A DNA stretch of 64,000 nt from Bradyrhizobium sp. dw_411 (GTDB taxonomy: Bacteria; Pseudomonadota; Alphaproteobacteria; Rhizobiales; Xanthobacteraceae), in the NCBI RefSeq assembly GCF_018449695.1, contig NZ_JAAVUY010000027.1, forward strand, positions 17,683-81,682, written 5' to 3'. A program made the translations under genes and the position numbers. Positions 35,695 to 43,847 of this stretch are shown here, piece by piece; positions within the stretch are counted from its first letter, which is position 1; each line of letters begins with the position of its first letter. The notes below the pieces were generated by a model, which saw only the letters and a program-made list of their open reading frames with translations, searched no databases and was not told where the DNA came from.

Positions 35695-36010
35695 TCTGCA
35701 CACACCTTCGTATTCCCGCGACGCGATGCGCCCGGGTTATGCCCAAAACTTCCGCCCTTGAGGGCGTGGGGAATGCCGGGTGCTCGCGCACCCGCAGCCG
35801 CGCGTGGTGTGTAGGTAACACGCGCGTTAGTCACCACGGATACGCCGAAACACCCGGCATTCCCGCACGCGATGGTGTTAACGGTTTCCTTCGTGCTCTC
35901 CCCGGTGATCGGGCTCTTTTGCCACCGTCGCCTCGCGGACACTTCCGCGAAACTTGACGCCAGCGTCGAGGCGTCAGGACCACACGACTTTGCCGTCCGC
36001 ATCAGTGCCA
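35695..36010. repeat. Mosaic repeat with a truncated relative at 46716
   Basis: The segment contains GGAATGCCGGGTG...CACCCGGCATTCC inverted arms and, at 35917-36000, a tract (CGGACACTTCCGC, GACGCCAGCG, GAGGCGTCAGGACCACACG, GTCCGCA) that matches 46716-46799 with few changes. I recall similar tracts between genes in Bradyrhizobium genomes. Confidence 0.75.
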
Positions 36011-36120
36011 TTCGTCAAAGGCGCATCCGCGTCCACCGCATCCCATCCCGCGTCCGTGACGATCGCGATACGCCCCTCATGTGGGACGAGACGCGATGAT
36101 TCTGCCTTTGATTTGGGGGC

Positions 36121-36168
36121 GCGATCAACAACGCCGCTTGCGACAGATTAACGCGACGGGCAAATCAC
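36121..36168. repeat. Dispersed 48-bp tract shared with 42687-42733
   Basis: GCGATCAACAACGCCGCTTG then CGACAGATTAACGCGACGGG and CAAATCAC; the second copy reads CGATCAACGATGTCGGCTGC, GACAGATCAGCACAACGGGC, AAGTC. A further short tract shared by the same two regions is GCCAGCGGACGTCTGCTT (36210) and GCCAGCGGATGTCCGCTT (42783). Confidence 0.75.
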
Positions 36169-36200
36169 GCGCACACAGCGTTCAAGGCGTAAACCACAAG

Positions 36201-36590
36201 TCAAGAGTCGCCAGCGGACGTCTGCTTTGATGGCTGTGCCGGAATCTCAAAAGCAAGCTCTTTGCTGTCGATCACCCGATGCGTGGGATCGGCGAGCTCG
36301 ATCAGCAGGCGATGCGGACCCGGCGCAAGACCCTGGATGATCAACTCGCCGCTCGCATCCACCCAATGCCATCGCGCATCGTCAAGCGTGACATGCACAT
36401 GACCGATACGCGGGGTCACGGCGAGCGCAGCAGGTCCGAAGACGGGAATGATGCGAAGGTTGGCGGCACGATATTGAACGACGACAAGGCCGCGTGACAG
36501 CGCCTCGGCGAGCGGCGGCCCAACGACAAGGCGTGCTGGCTCCTGCGAAGCTGGCGCCGCGATGGCCGGCAAGTCGAACGCGCTCGTCAT
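36201..36590 (-). CDS. DUF6130-like protein
   Basis: The 129-residue product reads LVVVQYRAANLRIIPVFGPA, then IGHVHVTLDDARWHWVDASG and LAPGPHRLLIELADPTH. This is like the small DUF6130 proteins I recall from proteobacteria, whose HVHVTLDD-type strand pattern suggests a beta-sandwich; the function is unknown. No signal peptide is visible. The start at 36590 overlaps the P460 stop by 4 bp (ATGA), so it is the last gene of the six-gene operon. The final codons (QTSAGDS) lie in a dispersed repeat tract (36210-36227), so the C-terminal tail may have been acquired from it. Confidence 0.7.
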   Translation of the reverse strand: MTSAFDLPAIAAPASQEPARLVVGPPLAEALSRGLVVVQYRAANLRIIPVFGPAALAVTPRIGHVHVTLDDARWHWVDASGELIIQGLAPGPHRLLIELADPTHRVIDSKELAFEIPAQPSKQTSAGDS

Positions 36591-37087
36591 GGCGCGAACC
36601 GCGTAAAGACGAAGTCGTGGTCCTTCACATTGGCCTGGTGGCAGGCAAAGCATGTTTCGTGCTGTGCCTGGTCCACCGCTCTGCCATCGATGAACCGGCC
36701 GAAGCCCCAGCCGCCGGTCGAGGCGTATTTTTTCGAGTCCTTGACCATGATTTGAACTGTCGTGCTGTGACCGGGAACGAAGGCGCCGGAAAACTCTGAC
36801 GATGGCTCACGCTTCCAGGCGAGCTTGGCCAGTATCGCCCCGTCGGGGAAAGGAAGCGTTCCTTCGCGATAGGCCTTGATCGAGACGTCATTGCCGAGAA
36901 TACCGCGAAGCTCGTTGAAGCCGGCTTCGTGTGACGGCGCTATCAGCTCCCATTGGCGATATCCCTCCGGGATTTTGACACCGAAGATCGGAGAGCTGTC
37001 GTCGGCACGCCCGGCCGTCAATAGCATTGCCGTGGCCAGGAATGCGGTCATCGCACCCAGACAGGTTATGACAACATGCCGTTTCAT
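36587..37087 (-). CDS. Cytochrome P460-family protein
   Basis: The 166-residue product has a Sec signal peptide (VVITCLGAMTAFLATAMLLTAGRA, cleavage near 28) and a mature domain with IPEGYRQWELIAPSHEAGFN, ILAKLAWKREPSSEF, VQIMVKDSKKYASTGGWGFG and the heme motif CFACH (CXXCH) near the end. P460 cytochromes oxidise hydroxylamine or detoxify related N-oxides in some bacteria, while many homologues are uncharacterised. It lies 15 bp after the epoxide-hydrolase-like gene. Confidence 0.88.
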   Translation of the reverse strand: MKRHVVITCLGAMTAFLATAMLLTAGRADDSSPIFGVKIPEGYRQWELIAPSHEAGFNELRGILGNDVSIKAYREGTLPFPDGAILAKLAWKREPSSEFSGAFVPGHSTTVQIMVKDSKKYASTGGWGFGRFIDGRAVDQAQHETCFACHQANVKDHDFVFTRFAP

Positions 37088-37102
37088 GGTGACCCCTCAA
37101 GA

Positions 37103-38101
37103 TCAGATCTTGCGCTTGAGGAAATCGCGGATCAGCGGGACCATTTCGTCTGCTTTGTCTTCAAGCGCGAAATGACCGGTATCGATGAGATGGAATTCGA
37201 CCTTGGGAAGGTCGCGCTTATAGGGATACGCGCCATCGGCGGGAAATATCTTGTCGTTCTTGCCCCAGACGATCAGCGTCGGCGGCTGGTGCTTGCGAAA
37301 ATAAGCCTGCACGGCCGGATAAAGCGGCAGATTGGTGCGATAGTCGTAGAAGATATCCATCTGGATGTCGGCGTTGCCGGGCCGATCGAGCAGTGCCTGG
37401 TCTTGAACCCAGTTGTCCGGCGCAACGCGACTGACATCGGCGACGCCGTCCGTGTATTGGAACTTGGTCGTTTCCGGCGCGACCAGCACGTAAAGCGCCT
37501 TGCGGTGTGCTTCCGAGTGATCGGACCAATAGGCTTTGATCGGGTCCCAGAATTCCTTCAACCCTTCCTCGTACGCATTGCCGTTCTGCACAATGAGAGC
37601 CGTGATGCGGTCGGGATGCTTGAGGGCAAGACGCCAACCCACCGGCGCCCCATAGTCCATGACGTACATGGCGTAGCGCGCAACGCCGAGCTGATCGAGC
37701 AGGCCGTCAACCAGTTCCCCGAAGCGGTCGAAAGTATAGGCGAACTTCGCGCGGTCGGGCATGTCGCTCTGGCCGTAGCCCGGGTAGTCCGGGGCAATGA
37801 CATGATAACGATCGGCAAGCTCCGGGATCAGATTGCGGAACATGTGCGACGAAGTCGGGAAGCCATGCAGCAACAAAACGACGGGAGCGTTCGCCGGCCC
37901 GGCTTCACGATAGAATATCTTGACGCCGTCGATCGTCCTGGTCCGATGATGTGTGACGATAGGTGCTGCGTTGCCCGGTGAGGCCGTCGCCGCGAACACC
38001 TCATGCGGCGAGGCGGCGCCGGCGGCCAATAGCGGCAGACCGAAGAAAATCTGGCGGCGATCCAATGAATATCGCTTGTCGGCAAGCTCGATGGTCTTCA
38101 T
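37103..38101 (-). CDS. Exported alpha/beta hydrolase, epoxide hydrolase/haloalkane dehalogenase-like
   Basis: The 332-residue product has a Tat-like N-terminus (DRRQIFFGLPLLAAGAASPH, cleavage near 37). The hydrolase domain follows: LLLHGFPTSSHMFRNLIP with the HGFP oxyanion element, the nucleophile elbow YVMDYGAPVGW with Asp (as in epoxide hydrolases and haloalkane dehalogenases, not Ser), LIVWGKNDKIFP, and the catalytic His in DTGHFALEDKADEM. The start at 38101 (MKTIELADKRYSLDRRQIF) is preferred over the longer frame to 38275. The substrate is not known. Confidence 0.87.
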   Translation of the reverse strand: MKTIELADKRYSLDRRQIFFGLPLLAAGAASPHEVFAATASPGNAAPIVTHHRTRTIDGVKIFYREAGPANAPVVLLLHGFPTSSHMFRNLIPELADRYHVIAPDYPGYGQSDMPDRAKFAYTFDRFGELVDGLLDQLGVARYAMYVMDYGAPVGWRLALKHPDRITALIVQNGNAYEEGLKEFWDPIKAYWSDHSEAHRKALYVLVAPETTKFQYTDGVADVSRVAPDNWVQDQALLDRPGNADIQMDIFYDYRTNLPLYPAVQAYFRKHQPPTLIVWGKNDKIFPADGAYPYKRDLPKVEFHLIDTGHFALEDKADEMVPLIRDFLKRKI

Positions 38102-38138
38102 GTGAGGCTCCAGGTCAAGGTGATTGGCACATTCGCGG

Positions 38139-39110
38139 TCAGACGCCCTCGTAGACCAGCCTGGTGAAAAAGCCGGGATCGATGACGAATTGGCCGAACT
38201 TGGCGTCGAAGGCCGCGGTCGGCTTGGCCGCGACCGTTTCGTCCCGCGATCGTCCCTGCTTCTTGAGCGCGGCAACGTTGTCGCGGACGGTAACGAGCAT
38301 TTCGCGGAATTCCCTGAGCTCCGCCTTGTTGCTCACCGCCTTGCCGTGCCCGGGAATGATGATGGTATTGTCCGTTGTCGCCGCGAGGTTTGCGTCGGAG
38401 GCCGCAATCATCCCGTCGATGCTGCCGCCGGTCGAATAGTCGATAAACGGGTAGATGCCGTTCCAGAAGGTGTCGGCCACATGCACGACGTCCGCCTCGG
38501 CGAAAGTGACCGAAATATCGCTGTCGGTATGGGCGGAGCCGTAATATTTCATCGCAATGGACGCGCCGTTAAGCTTGAGGGCGTGTTCCTTTGCGAATAT
38601 CTCGCTTGGAATTCCCCCCGGTGGCAGCGGCAGGAAATTATAATCCCAGTCTTCCACACGCTGAACTTCGCGAAGATGCTTGCGGGTGTTTTCCTGTGCG
38701 ATGATTTTTGCACCGGCCGAATTCAGCCACGCATTTCCATCGGTATGATCGAAGTGCCAGTGTGTGTTGATGAGGTGGGTGATGGGATCGGCGCCGAGGT
38801 CAGCAAGCGCCCGAGTGACCTGAGGGCGTGACACGCCAATGCCGGCATCGACCAGAACTTTGCCGTCGGGGCCGGTCAGCACCGCGACGTTCCCGCCGGA
38901 GCCTTCGAGCACGCTTATATTGTTGCGCAGCCTGTGGGTGACGATCGGCGACACCGCGGCACTGTCCTTGATAAGACTGACGAGGCCCCGCGCTTCGGCG
39001 AAGGCCTGGCGCGGCGTGAGCCATCCGCCTGTCGCCGCCAAAGTGCCGCCGCCCACGCAACAGAGGCAAAACCCCCGTCGCGACAACAATTTCCCGCCTG
39101 ACTGTTTCAT
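38139..39110 (-). CDS. Exported MBL-fold metallo-hydrolase
   Basis: The 323-residue product starts with SRRGFCLCCVGGGTLAATGG and an AFA cleavage site, consistent with a Tat signal. The metallo-beta-lactamase fold shows the zinc motif NTHWHFDHTDGN (HxHxDH), the third His in YYGSAHTDSDISV, and IIIPGHGKAV. The family includes sulfatases, quorum-quenching and detoxification hydrolases; the substrate is unclear. The start at 39110 begins MKQSGGKLLSRRG. It starts 10 bp after the upstream hydrolase stop. Confidence 0.9.
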   Translation of the reverse strand: MKQSGGKLLSRRGFCLCCVGGGTLAATGGWLTPRQAFAEARGLVSLIKDSAAVSPIVTHRLRNNISVLEGSGGNVAVLTGPDGKVLVDAGIGVSRPQVTRALADLGADPITHLINTHWHFDHTDGNAWLNSAGAKIIAQENTRKHLREVQRVEDWDYNFLPLPPGGIPSEIFAKEHALKLNGASIAMKYYGSAHTDSDISVTFAEADVVHVADTFWNGIYPFIDYSTGGSIDGMIAASDANLAATTDNTIIIPGHGKAVSNKAELREFREMLVTVRDNVAALKKQGRSRDETVAAKPTAAFDAKFGQFVIDPGFFTRLVYEGV

Positions 39111-39120
39111 GACTTTCTCC

Positions 39121-39945
39121 TCAGCTCCTAAGGAATGCGAGCACGTCACCATTGATGATGTCTGCCTGCGTGGTCGGCATGCCGTGCGGGAATCCCTTGT
39201 ATGTTTTCAATGTCCCGTTCTTCAGAAGCTTTGCCGACAATGGCCCGGCGTCGGCGTAGGGAACGATTTGATCGTCTTCGCTGTGCATCACCAGCACTGG
39301 AACACCGATCTTCTTGAGGTCGGCGGTGAAGTCGGTCTGGGAGAAAGCAACGATGCCGTCGTAATGCGCCTTGGCGCCGCCCATCATGCCTTGGCGCCAC
39401 CAATTCTGGATGATCGCCTCTGAAGCCGCAACTCCAGGCCGGTTGTAATTGTAGAAGGGACCTGCTGCGACCTCGCGATAGAACTGCGATCGGTTGGCCG
39501 CGAGCTGCGCCTGAAATCCGTCGAAAACTTCCTTGGGAAGTCCTCCCGGATTGCCTGATGTCTTCACCATCAACGGCGGCACCGCGCTGATAATCGCGGC
39601 CTTGTCCACACGGCTCTCGCCGTGCCGTCCGAGATAGCGCACCACCTCGCCACCGCCGGTGGAATGACCGACGTGAATGGCGTGCTTCAAATCGAGATGC
39701 GCGGTCAGCGTGGCAAGGTCATCGGCATAGTGATCCATATCGTGACCGTCACCCACCTGGGTGGAACGGCCGTGGCCGCGGCGGTCATGGGCGATGACGC
39801 GATAGCCGTGATCAAGGAAGAACAGCATCTGCGCGTCCCAGTCGTCGGCCGACAGCGGCCAGCCGTGGCTGAACACAATGGGCTGACCGCTTCCCCAGTC
39901 CTTGTAGAATATTTCGACGCCGTCCTTTGTCGTCACCGTATTCAT
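39121..39945 (-). CDS. Alpha/beta hydrolase, non-heme haloperoxidase-like (cytoplasmic)
   Basis: The 274-residue product resembles cofactor-free chloroperoxidase/esterase proteins: VFSHGWPLSADDWDAQM near residue 29, HDRRGHGRSTQ, the nucleophile VGHSTGGGEVVRY (Ser near 99), PVLVMHSEDDQIVPY with the Asp, and FPHGMPTTQADIIN with the His. It has no signal peptide. It is about 60 percent like its upstream neighbour by eye, which suggests a tandem duplication. Confidence 0.9.
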   Translation of the reverse strand: MNTVTTKDGVEIFYKDWGSGQPIVFSHGWPLSADDWDAQMLFFLDHGYRVIAHDRRGHGRSTQVGDGHDMDHYADDLATLTAHLDLKHAIHVGHSTGGGEVVRYLGRHGESRVDKAAIISAVPPLMVKTSGNPGGLPKEVFDGFQAQLAANRSQFYREVAAGPFYNYNRPGVAASEAIIQNWWRQGMMGGAKAHYDGIVAFSQTDFTADLKKIGVPVLVMHSEDDQIVPYADAGPLSAKLLKNGTLKTYKGFPHGMPTTQADIINGDVLAFLRS

Positions 39946-39995
39946 CGTTCACATCCCTTCCACATTAGGTCGATTGACCGGACCTCTTTTGAACG

Positions 39996-41000
39996 TCAGC
40001 TCACGCCCTTGACGAACGCCAGAAGGTCATCGTTGAACTTGTCTTTGTGGGTGATCGTCAGCCCGTGCGGAGCATTGGGATAGACCTTCAACGTTGCTTT
40101 CTTAATCAATTTCGATGACAGCAGCGCTGTGTTCGCGATCGGAACGTTCTGGTCGTCCTCGCCATGGATGATCAATGTCGGGACGTCGAATCGTCTGAGA
40201 TCCTGCGTGAAGTCGGTTTCCGAGAACGCCTTGATGCCTTCATAGGAAGCGCGTAGTCCAACCTGCATGCTCCAGAGCCAGAAGGCGTCCTTGACACCCT
40301 GAGACACCTTTGAGTCCGGGCGGTTGGCGCCGAAAAACGGTCCGCCGCCGAGGTCGCGGTAAAACTGCGCCCGGTCGCCAGCGACCGCGGCACGAATGCC
40401 ATCGAAGACCTCGACCGGGACGCCGCCGGGATTGGCCGACGTCTTGAGCATGAGCGGTGGAATGGCAGATACCATCACCGTTCCAGAAACACGTACGGTC
40501 CCGTGCCGCCCGATGTAGCGCGCGATATCGCCGGCTCCCGCTGAATGCCCGACCAGAGTGGCGGCCTTGAGATCAAGCGATCCGATCAGGGCCGAGAGGT
40601 CCTCCGCGAAGGTGTCATAATTGTTGCCCTCCCACGGCTGGCTCGATCGGCCGTGGCCTCGGCGGTCGAAGGCAACGCAACGATAGCCATGCGAAGCCAT
40701 GAACATCATCTGGTCGTCCCAGACATCGGCGTTGAGCGGCCAGCCATGGCTGAAGACGACGGTCGGTCCCTTGCCCCAGTCCTTGTAAAAAATGTCGGAG
40801 CCGTCTTTGGTCGTGATGGTGCTCATCCTGCGAACTCCTCTGCTGGCATGTGCGACCCGCAGGCTTGCATCCGCTGCACCGGCGGCAATCCCGGCCGTGG
40901 GCAACAATGCCAGCGTGGAAGCCGCAGCCATGGCGCCGATCAGAACGTCGCGACGTGAGGTGGCTCGGTCGTAGGCGTCGCAGCCGTTTTGGTCCGTCAT
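39996..41000 (-). CDS. Alpha/beta hydrolase, haloperoxidase-like, with Tat signal
   Basis: The 334-residue product has an N-terminal Tat signal (SRRDVLIGAMAAASTLALLP) and then a domain that begins MSTITTKDGSDIFYKDWG, very like the next gene. Motifs: VVFSHGWPLNADVWDDQM, FDRRGHGRSSQ, VGHSAGAGDIARY (Ser), LIIHGEDDQNVPI, PHGLTITHKDKF. The ATG at 41000 (MTDQNGCDAYDRATSRRDV) is chosen over the longer frame to 41252. An internal ATG at the MSTITT position could give a cytoplasmic form. It is the first gene of the operon, divergent from lysR. Confidence 0.88.
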   Translation of the reverse strand: MTDQNGCDAYDRATSRRDVLIGAMAAASTLALLPTAGIAAGAADASLRVAHASRGVRRMSTITTKDGSDIFYKDWGKGPTVVFSHGWPLNADVWDDQMMFMASHGYRCVAFDRRGHGRSSQPWEGNNYDTFAEDLSALIGSLDLKAATLVGHSAGAGDIARYIGRHGTVRVSGTVMVSAIPPLMLKTSANPGGVPVEVFDGIRAAVAGDRAQFYRDLGGGPFFGANRPDSKVSQGVKDAFWLWSMQVGLRASYEGIKAFSETDFTQDLRRFDVPTLIIHGEDDQNVPIANTALLSSKLIKKATLKVYPNAPHGLTITHKDKFNDDLLAFVKGVS

Positions 41001-41102
41001 GCAAAGCCCCCGGTTAATCACCGTGGTAGTGCGTTGCGGCGCCGCCGGGCAGTCCATATGATCGAGAAGGAAGTTCTCGAATTTTGGAAAGAGGGAGCCC
41101 CC

Positions 41103-42002
41103 ATGGATCGCCTGGAAGCAATGTCTGTCATCATTGCTGTGACCGAGACGGGCAGTATCTCGGCCGCCTCGCGTCGTCTGAGGTCTCCGGTCGCGACCGT
41201 AAGCCGAAAGGTTGCCGAGCTTGAATCCCGCCTGAAAGCGCAGCTTTTTCAACGGACGTCACGGCGGATGACGCTGACCGACGCGGGCCGATCCTATATT
41301 GAGGCCTGCAAACGCATTATCGAACAGGTGGACGACGCGGAACGGGAAGTCTCTGGCGAGTACAGAATTCCAAAAGGGGATTTAGGTGTCACGAGCCCGT
41401 GGGGACTCGGGCACACGCATTTGTTGCCGCTCGCGGTCGAATTCCTCAAAGCCTACCCGGAAATATGCCTGCGGCTCATGTTGACCGACCGCATCGTCAA
41501 CACGGTTGAAGAGGGCATCGATATCGCCATCCGGGTCGGCGTTCTCCCCGACAGCGGCATGATCGCGACCCGGGTCGGTTCGATTCGCATCGTTGTTTGC
41601 GCGAGCCCCTCATATTTGGAAGCGCACGGACATCCTAAGCAGCTTAGCGATTTGACCAGGCATGATTGCATCACGATTGACGATCACGCCACTCCGTCAA
41701 CCTGGAAGTTCGTGCGCGGCAACCGCGCGACGATCGCTCCGATCAGGTCGCGGCTGTGCGTAAATACATCGGAAGCCGCCGTGCTGGCCGCCATCGAAGG
41801 TGCCGGACTGACCCGGGTGATGTCGTACAAGATGGACGCGGCAAAGCACGCGGGAAAACTCGCGATCGTGCTGGAAAAATTCGAGCCGGTACCGTTGCCG
41901 GTGCACATCATCTACGCCCCGCGAAAGCCGGTGCCTCTCAAGCTCCGCGCGTTTCTCAACTGGATAACGCCCCGCCTCAAAGTTCGACTTGCATTAACTT
42001 GA
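41103..42002 (+). CDS. LysR-family transcriptional regulator
   Basis: This 299-residue regulator has the LysR HTH at the start (MDRLEAMSVIIAVTETGSIS, AASRRLRSPVATVSRKVAEL) and the PBP-like sensor domain after residue 90 (LGVTSPWGLGHTHLLPLAVE, IAIRVGVLPDSGMIATRVGS). Family members of this type (AaeR/PcaQ neighbourhood) often control adjacent degradation genes. It is 102 bp divergent from the six-gene hydrolase/P460 operon and is the probable regulator. The ATG at 41103 is preferred, giving a normal N-terminus; AGGGAGC lies at the right distance. Confidence 0.95.
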   Translation: MDRLEAMSVIIAVTETGSISAASRRLRSPVATVSRKVAELESRLKAQLFQRTSRRMTLTDAGRSYIEACKRIIEQVDDAEREVSGEYRIPKGDLGVTSPWGLGHTHLLPLAVEFLKAYPEICLRLMLTDRIVNTVEEGIDIAIRVGVLPDSGMIATRVGSIRIVVCASPSYLEAHGHPKQLSDLTRHDCITIDDHATPSTWKFVRGNRATIAPIRSRLCVNTSEAAVLAAIEGAGLTRVMSYKMDAAKHAGKLAIVLEKFEPVPLPVHIIYAPRKPVPLKLRAFLNWITPRLKVRLALT

Positions 42003-42035
42003 CGCGCGTCTCGCGCCGGCAATCCTGCCGGCAGT

Positions 42036-42593
42036 TCACCGGTGCCCGTATTCCGTGAAAACGTAATCTTTTGTCTGCACGATCGTGTGGCACGCGTATC
42101 CGCACTTGGCATCGTTTGCCTGTGGCGGCTCGTCATTTAAATTGCCGGGCCGAAACGTCTCGGACGCGGCGTTATACTCGAACTCGGCATATCCCCATCC
42201 GCCACTATCGGCGAACCTCTTGCTATCCTTCACCATGAAATCAACGTCATGCTGGGTCCCCGGCACCGTTGGCTGGCCAGGATACGTTTCCTGTTTTTTC
42301 GGGATCCAATGGATTTTTGCCATCTTCGCGCCGTCCGGGAAGGGCTTGCCGTTACCGGGCACGCCCTCATTATAGGCGTCGATCATGGCGGGATTCCCCA
42401 TGATCACGGCGATCTGGCCGCCATTCTCACTGATGGCAATGACCGACCAGCCCTCGTATCCTCTGAACTCGGAGAAGGCGAGGCCGCCGGGGACCTGCAG
42501 CGTGTACTTGTCCTCCGCCGAAACGGCTCTACCGCCGAGGACCGCGACCACCGCGGCAATGATCAAAATTGCCGAGAATGTAATTCTCTTCAT
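42036..42593 (-). CDS. Cytochrome P460-family protein with CX3CH heme motif
   Basis: The 185-residue product has a signal peptide (ITFSAILIIAAVVAVLGGRAVSA, cleavage near 26) and a P460 domain: YEGWSVIAISENGGQIAVIM, MAKIHWIPKKQET, HDVDFMVKDSKRFADSGGWG and a C-terminal KCGYACHTIVQTKDYVF. The heme motif is C-G-Y-A-C-H, that is, three residues between the cysteines instead of two. It is convergent with lysR, 34 bp apart. GGGAGAG 3 bp before the ATG at 42593 supports this start over GTG 42596. It is related to the P460 gene at 36587. Confidence 0.86.
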   Translation of the reverse strand: MKRITFSAILIIAAVVAVLGGRAVSAEDKYTLQVPGGLAFSEFRGYEGWSVIAISENGGQIAVIMGNPAMIDAYNEGVPGNGKPFPDGAKMAKIHWIPKKQETYPGQPTVPGTQHDVDFMVKDSKRFADSGGWGYAEFEYNAASETFRPGNLNDEPPQANDAKCGYACHTIVQTKDYVFTEYGHR

Positions 42594-42686
42594 CACTCTC
42601 TCCCGCGCTTCAGTTGAAAGTGCCTATTGATCTTTCAATGCTGATTCTATCGCGTTCTTGCTATTTCGCGATGCAATGACGGGAGT

Positions 42687-42733
42687 ACGATCAACGATGT
42701 CGGCTGCGACAGATCAGCACAACGGGCAAGTCC
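42687..42733. repeat. Second copy of the dispersed tract at 36121
   Basis: CGATCAACGATGTCGGCTGC, GACAGATCAGCACAACGGGC, AAGTCC. With the short tract at 42783-42800 it accounts for much of the 250-bp spacer between the P460 gene and the DapA-like gene. Confidence 0.75.
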
Positions 42734-42843
42734 TCCGTCGCGTTGCGCCGTCTCGATGGCGTCAACCTATAAGGTTGCCATGGCCAGCGGATGTCCGCTT
42801 TTAGTCTGGTGGCCTCCTGGTCCGGGTAGATGCGCGGGCAGTG

Positions 42844-43773
42844 TTAGAGGCCCCAACGCAGCGCCATCGCATCGAGGCCGCGGGCAAGTTCGATCAAGCC
42901 GGCGCGCGTTTCAGGCCTGAGCTGTTTCAGCGGATGACGTACGGCATCGGATTTGATCACGCGCCCTTCCTTCATCAGTACCTTGCAGGCCTGCAAGCCG
43001 CATTGCCGGTTCTCATAATTGATAAGCGGAAGCCAGCGCGTATAGGCCTCCGCGGCCTTGGCGCGATCGCCGGCAAAATACGGATCGGTGATCTGCCTGA
43101 TACCGTCGGGGTAACCGCCGCCGGTCATCGCGCCGCTCGCGCCTGCTTCGAGATCTGCCAGAAGGGTAATACCTTCTTCGCCATCCCAGGGTCCTTCGAT
43201 CGCATCGCCGCCAAGTTCGATAAGATCGCGAAGTTTGTTGGCCGCTTGCGGCGTTTCGATCTTGAAGTACGCGACATGCTCGATCTCTTTCGCCATGCGG
43301 GCGAGAAACCCGGCAGACAGAGGGGTTCCGGCGACCGGCGCATCCTGGATCATGATTGGAATGCCGATCGCGTCCGAAACGATCTTGAAAAACTCGTAGA
43401 TCGCGGGTTCTCCGACCCGGAAGGTCGCGCCGTGATAGGGCGGCATGATCATCACCATGGCGGCGCCGGCCGCTTGCGCCTGGCGGGAACGATCCGCGCA
43501 GATGTGCGAGCCGAAATGCGTCGTCGTGACGATAACCGGTATGCGGCCGGCGACATGATCCAGCGAGGCGTGCATCACTTGCATGCGCTCCTCGTCCGTC
43601 AAGACGAATTGCTCGGAGAAATTGGCGAGGATGCAAAGACCCTGAGAACCGGCATCGATCATGAAATCAAGACAGCGGCGTTGCCCGTCGAGGTCAAGCG
43701 CTCCGTTCTCGTCGAAGATTGTCGGCACGACCGGAAACACACCGCGGTAAACCGTCTTCCGATGAGCCGCCAT
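42844..43773 (-). CDS. DapA-like (DHDPS/NAL superfamily) aldolase or dehydratase
   Basis: The 309-residue TIM-barrel protein contains YRGVFPVVPTIFDENGALDL (front strand), GSQGLCILANFSEQFVLTDE, IPVIVTTTHFGSHICADRSR, VMIMPPYHGATF and the Schiff-base lysine in HVAYFKIETPQAANK. The family includes dihydrodipicolinate synthase, KDG aldolases and hydratase-aldolases of aromatic breakdown. It is 74 bp after an MFS permease gene, so a catabolic role is more likely than lysine synthesis. The start at 43773 (MAAHRKTV) is chosen because GGAG lies 11 bp upstream; the ATG at 43782 would overlap that site. Confidence 0.9.
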   Translation of the reverse strand: MAAHRKTVYRGVFPVVPTIFDENGALDLDGQRRCLDFMIDAGSQGLCILANFSEQFVLTDEERMQVMHASLDHVAGRIPVIVTTTHFGSHICADRSRQAQAAGAAMVMIMPPYHGATFRVGEPAIYEFFKIVSDAIGIPIMIQDAPVAGTPLSAGFLARMAKEIEHVAYFKIETPQAANKLRDLIELGGDAIEGPWDGEEGITLLADLEAGASGAMTGGGYPDGIRQITDPYFAGDRAKAAEAYTRWLPLINYENRQCGLQACKVLMKEGRVIKSDAVRHPLKQLRPETRAGLIELARGLDAMALRWGL

Positions 43774-43847
43774 GATTGTCATTTCTCCATCTATGCGCAG
43801 CCCATGGCTCGCCACTCGAAACGGTCCGCTTGCCTTACCGGATATTA

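Larger units (their letters stand above)
35539..36200. other. Repeat-rich spacer without genes
   Basis: This 662-bp stretch consists mainly of repeats: a hairpin element (35591-35675), a longer mosaic element (about 35695-36010) and a short tract also present near 42690. Open frames of 60-140 codons here are translations of the repeats and have no protein character. Confidence 0.7.

Noticed and set aside
35592..36151. ORFs of 65-139 codons after tetR
   Set aside because: They are translations of palindromic and mosaic repeats; similar frames recur over the related repeat at 46706-46903.
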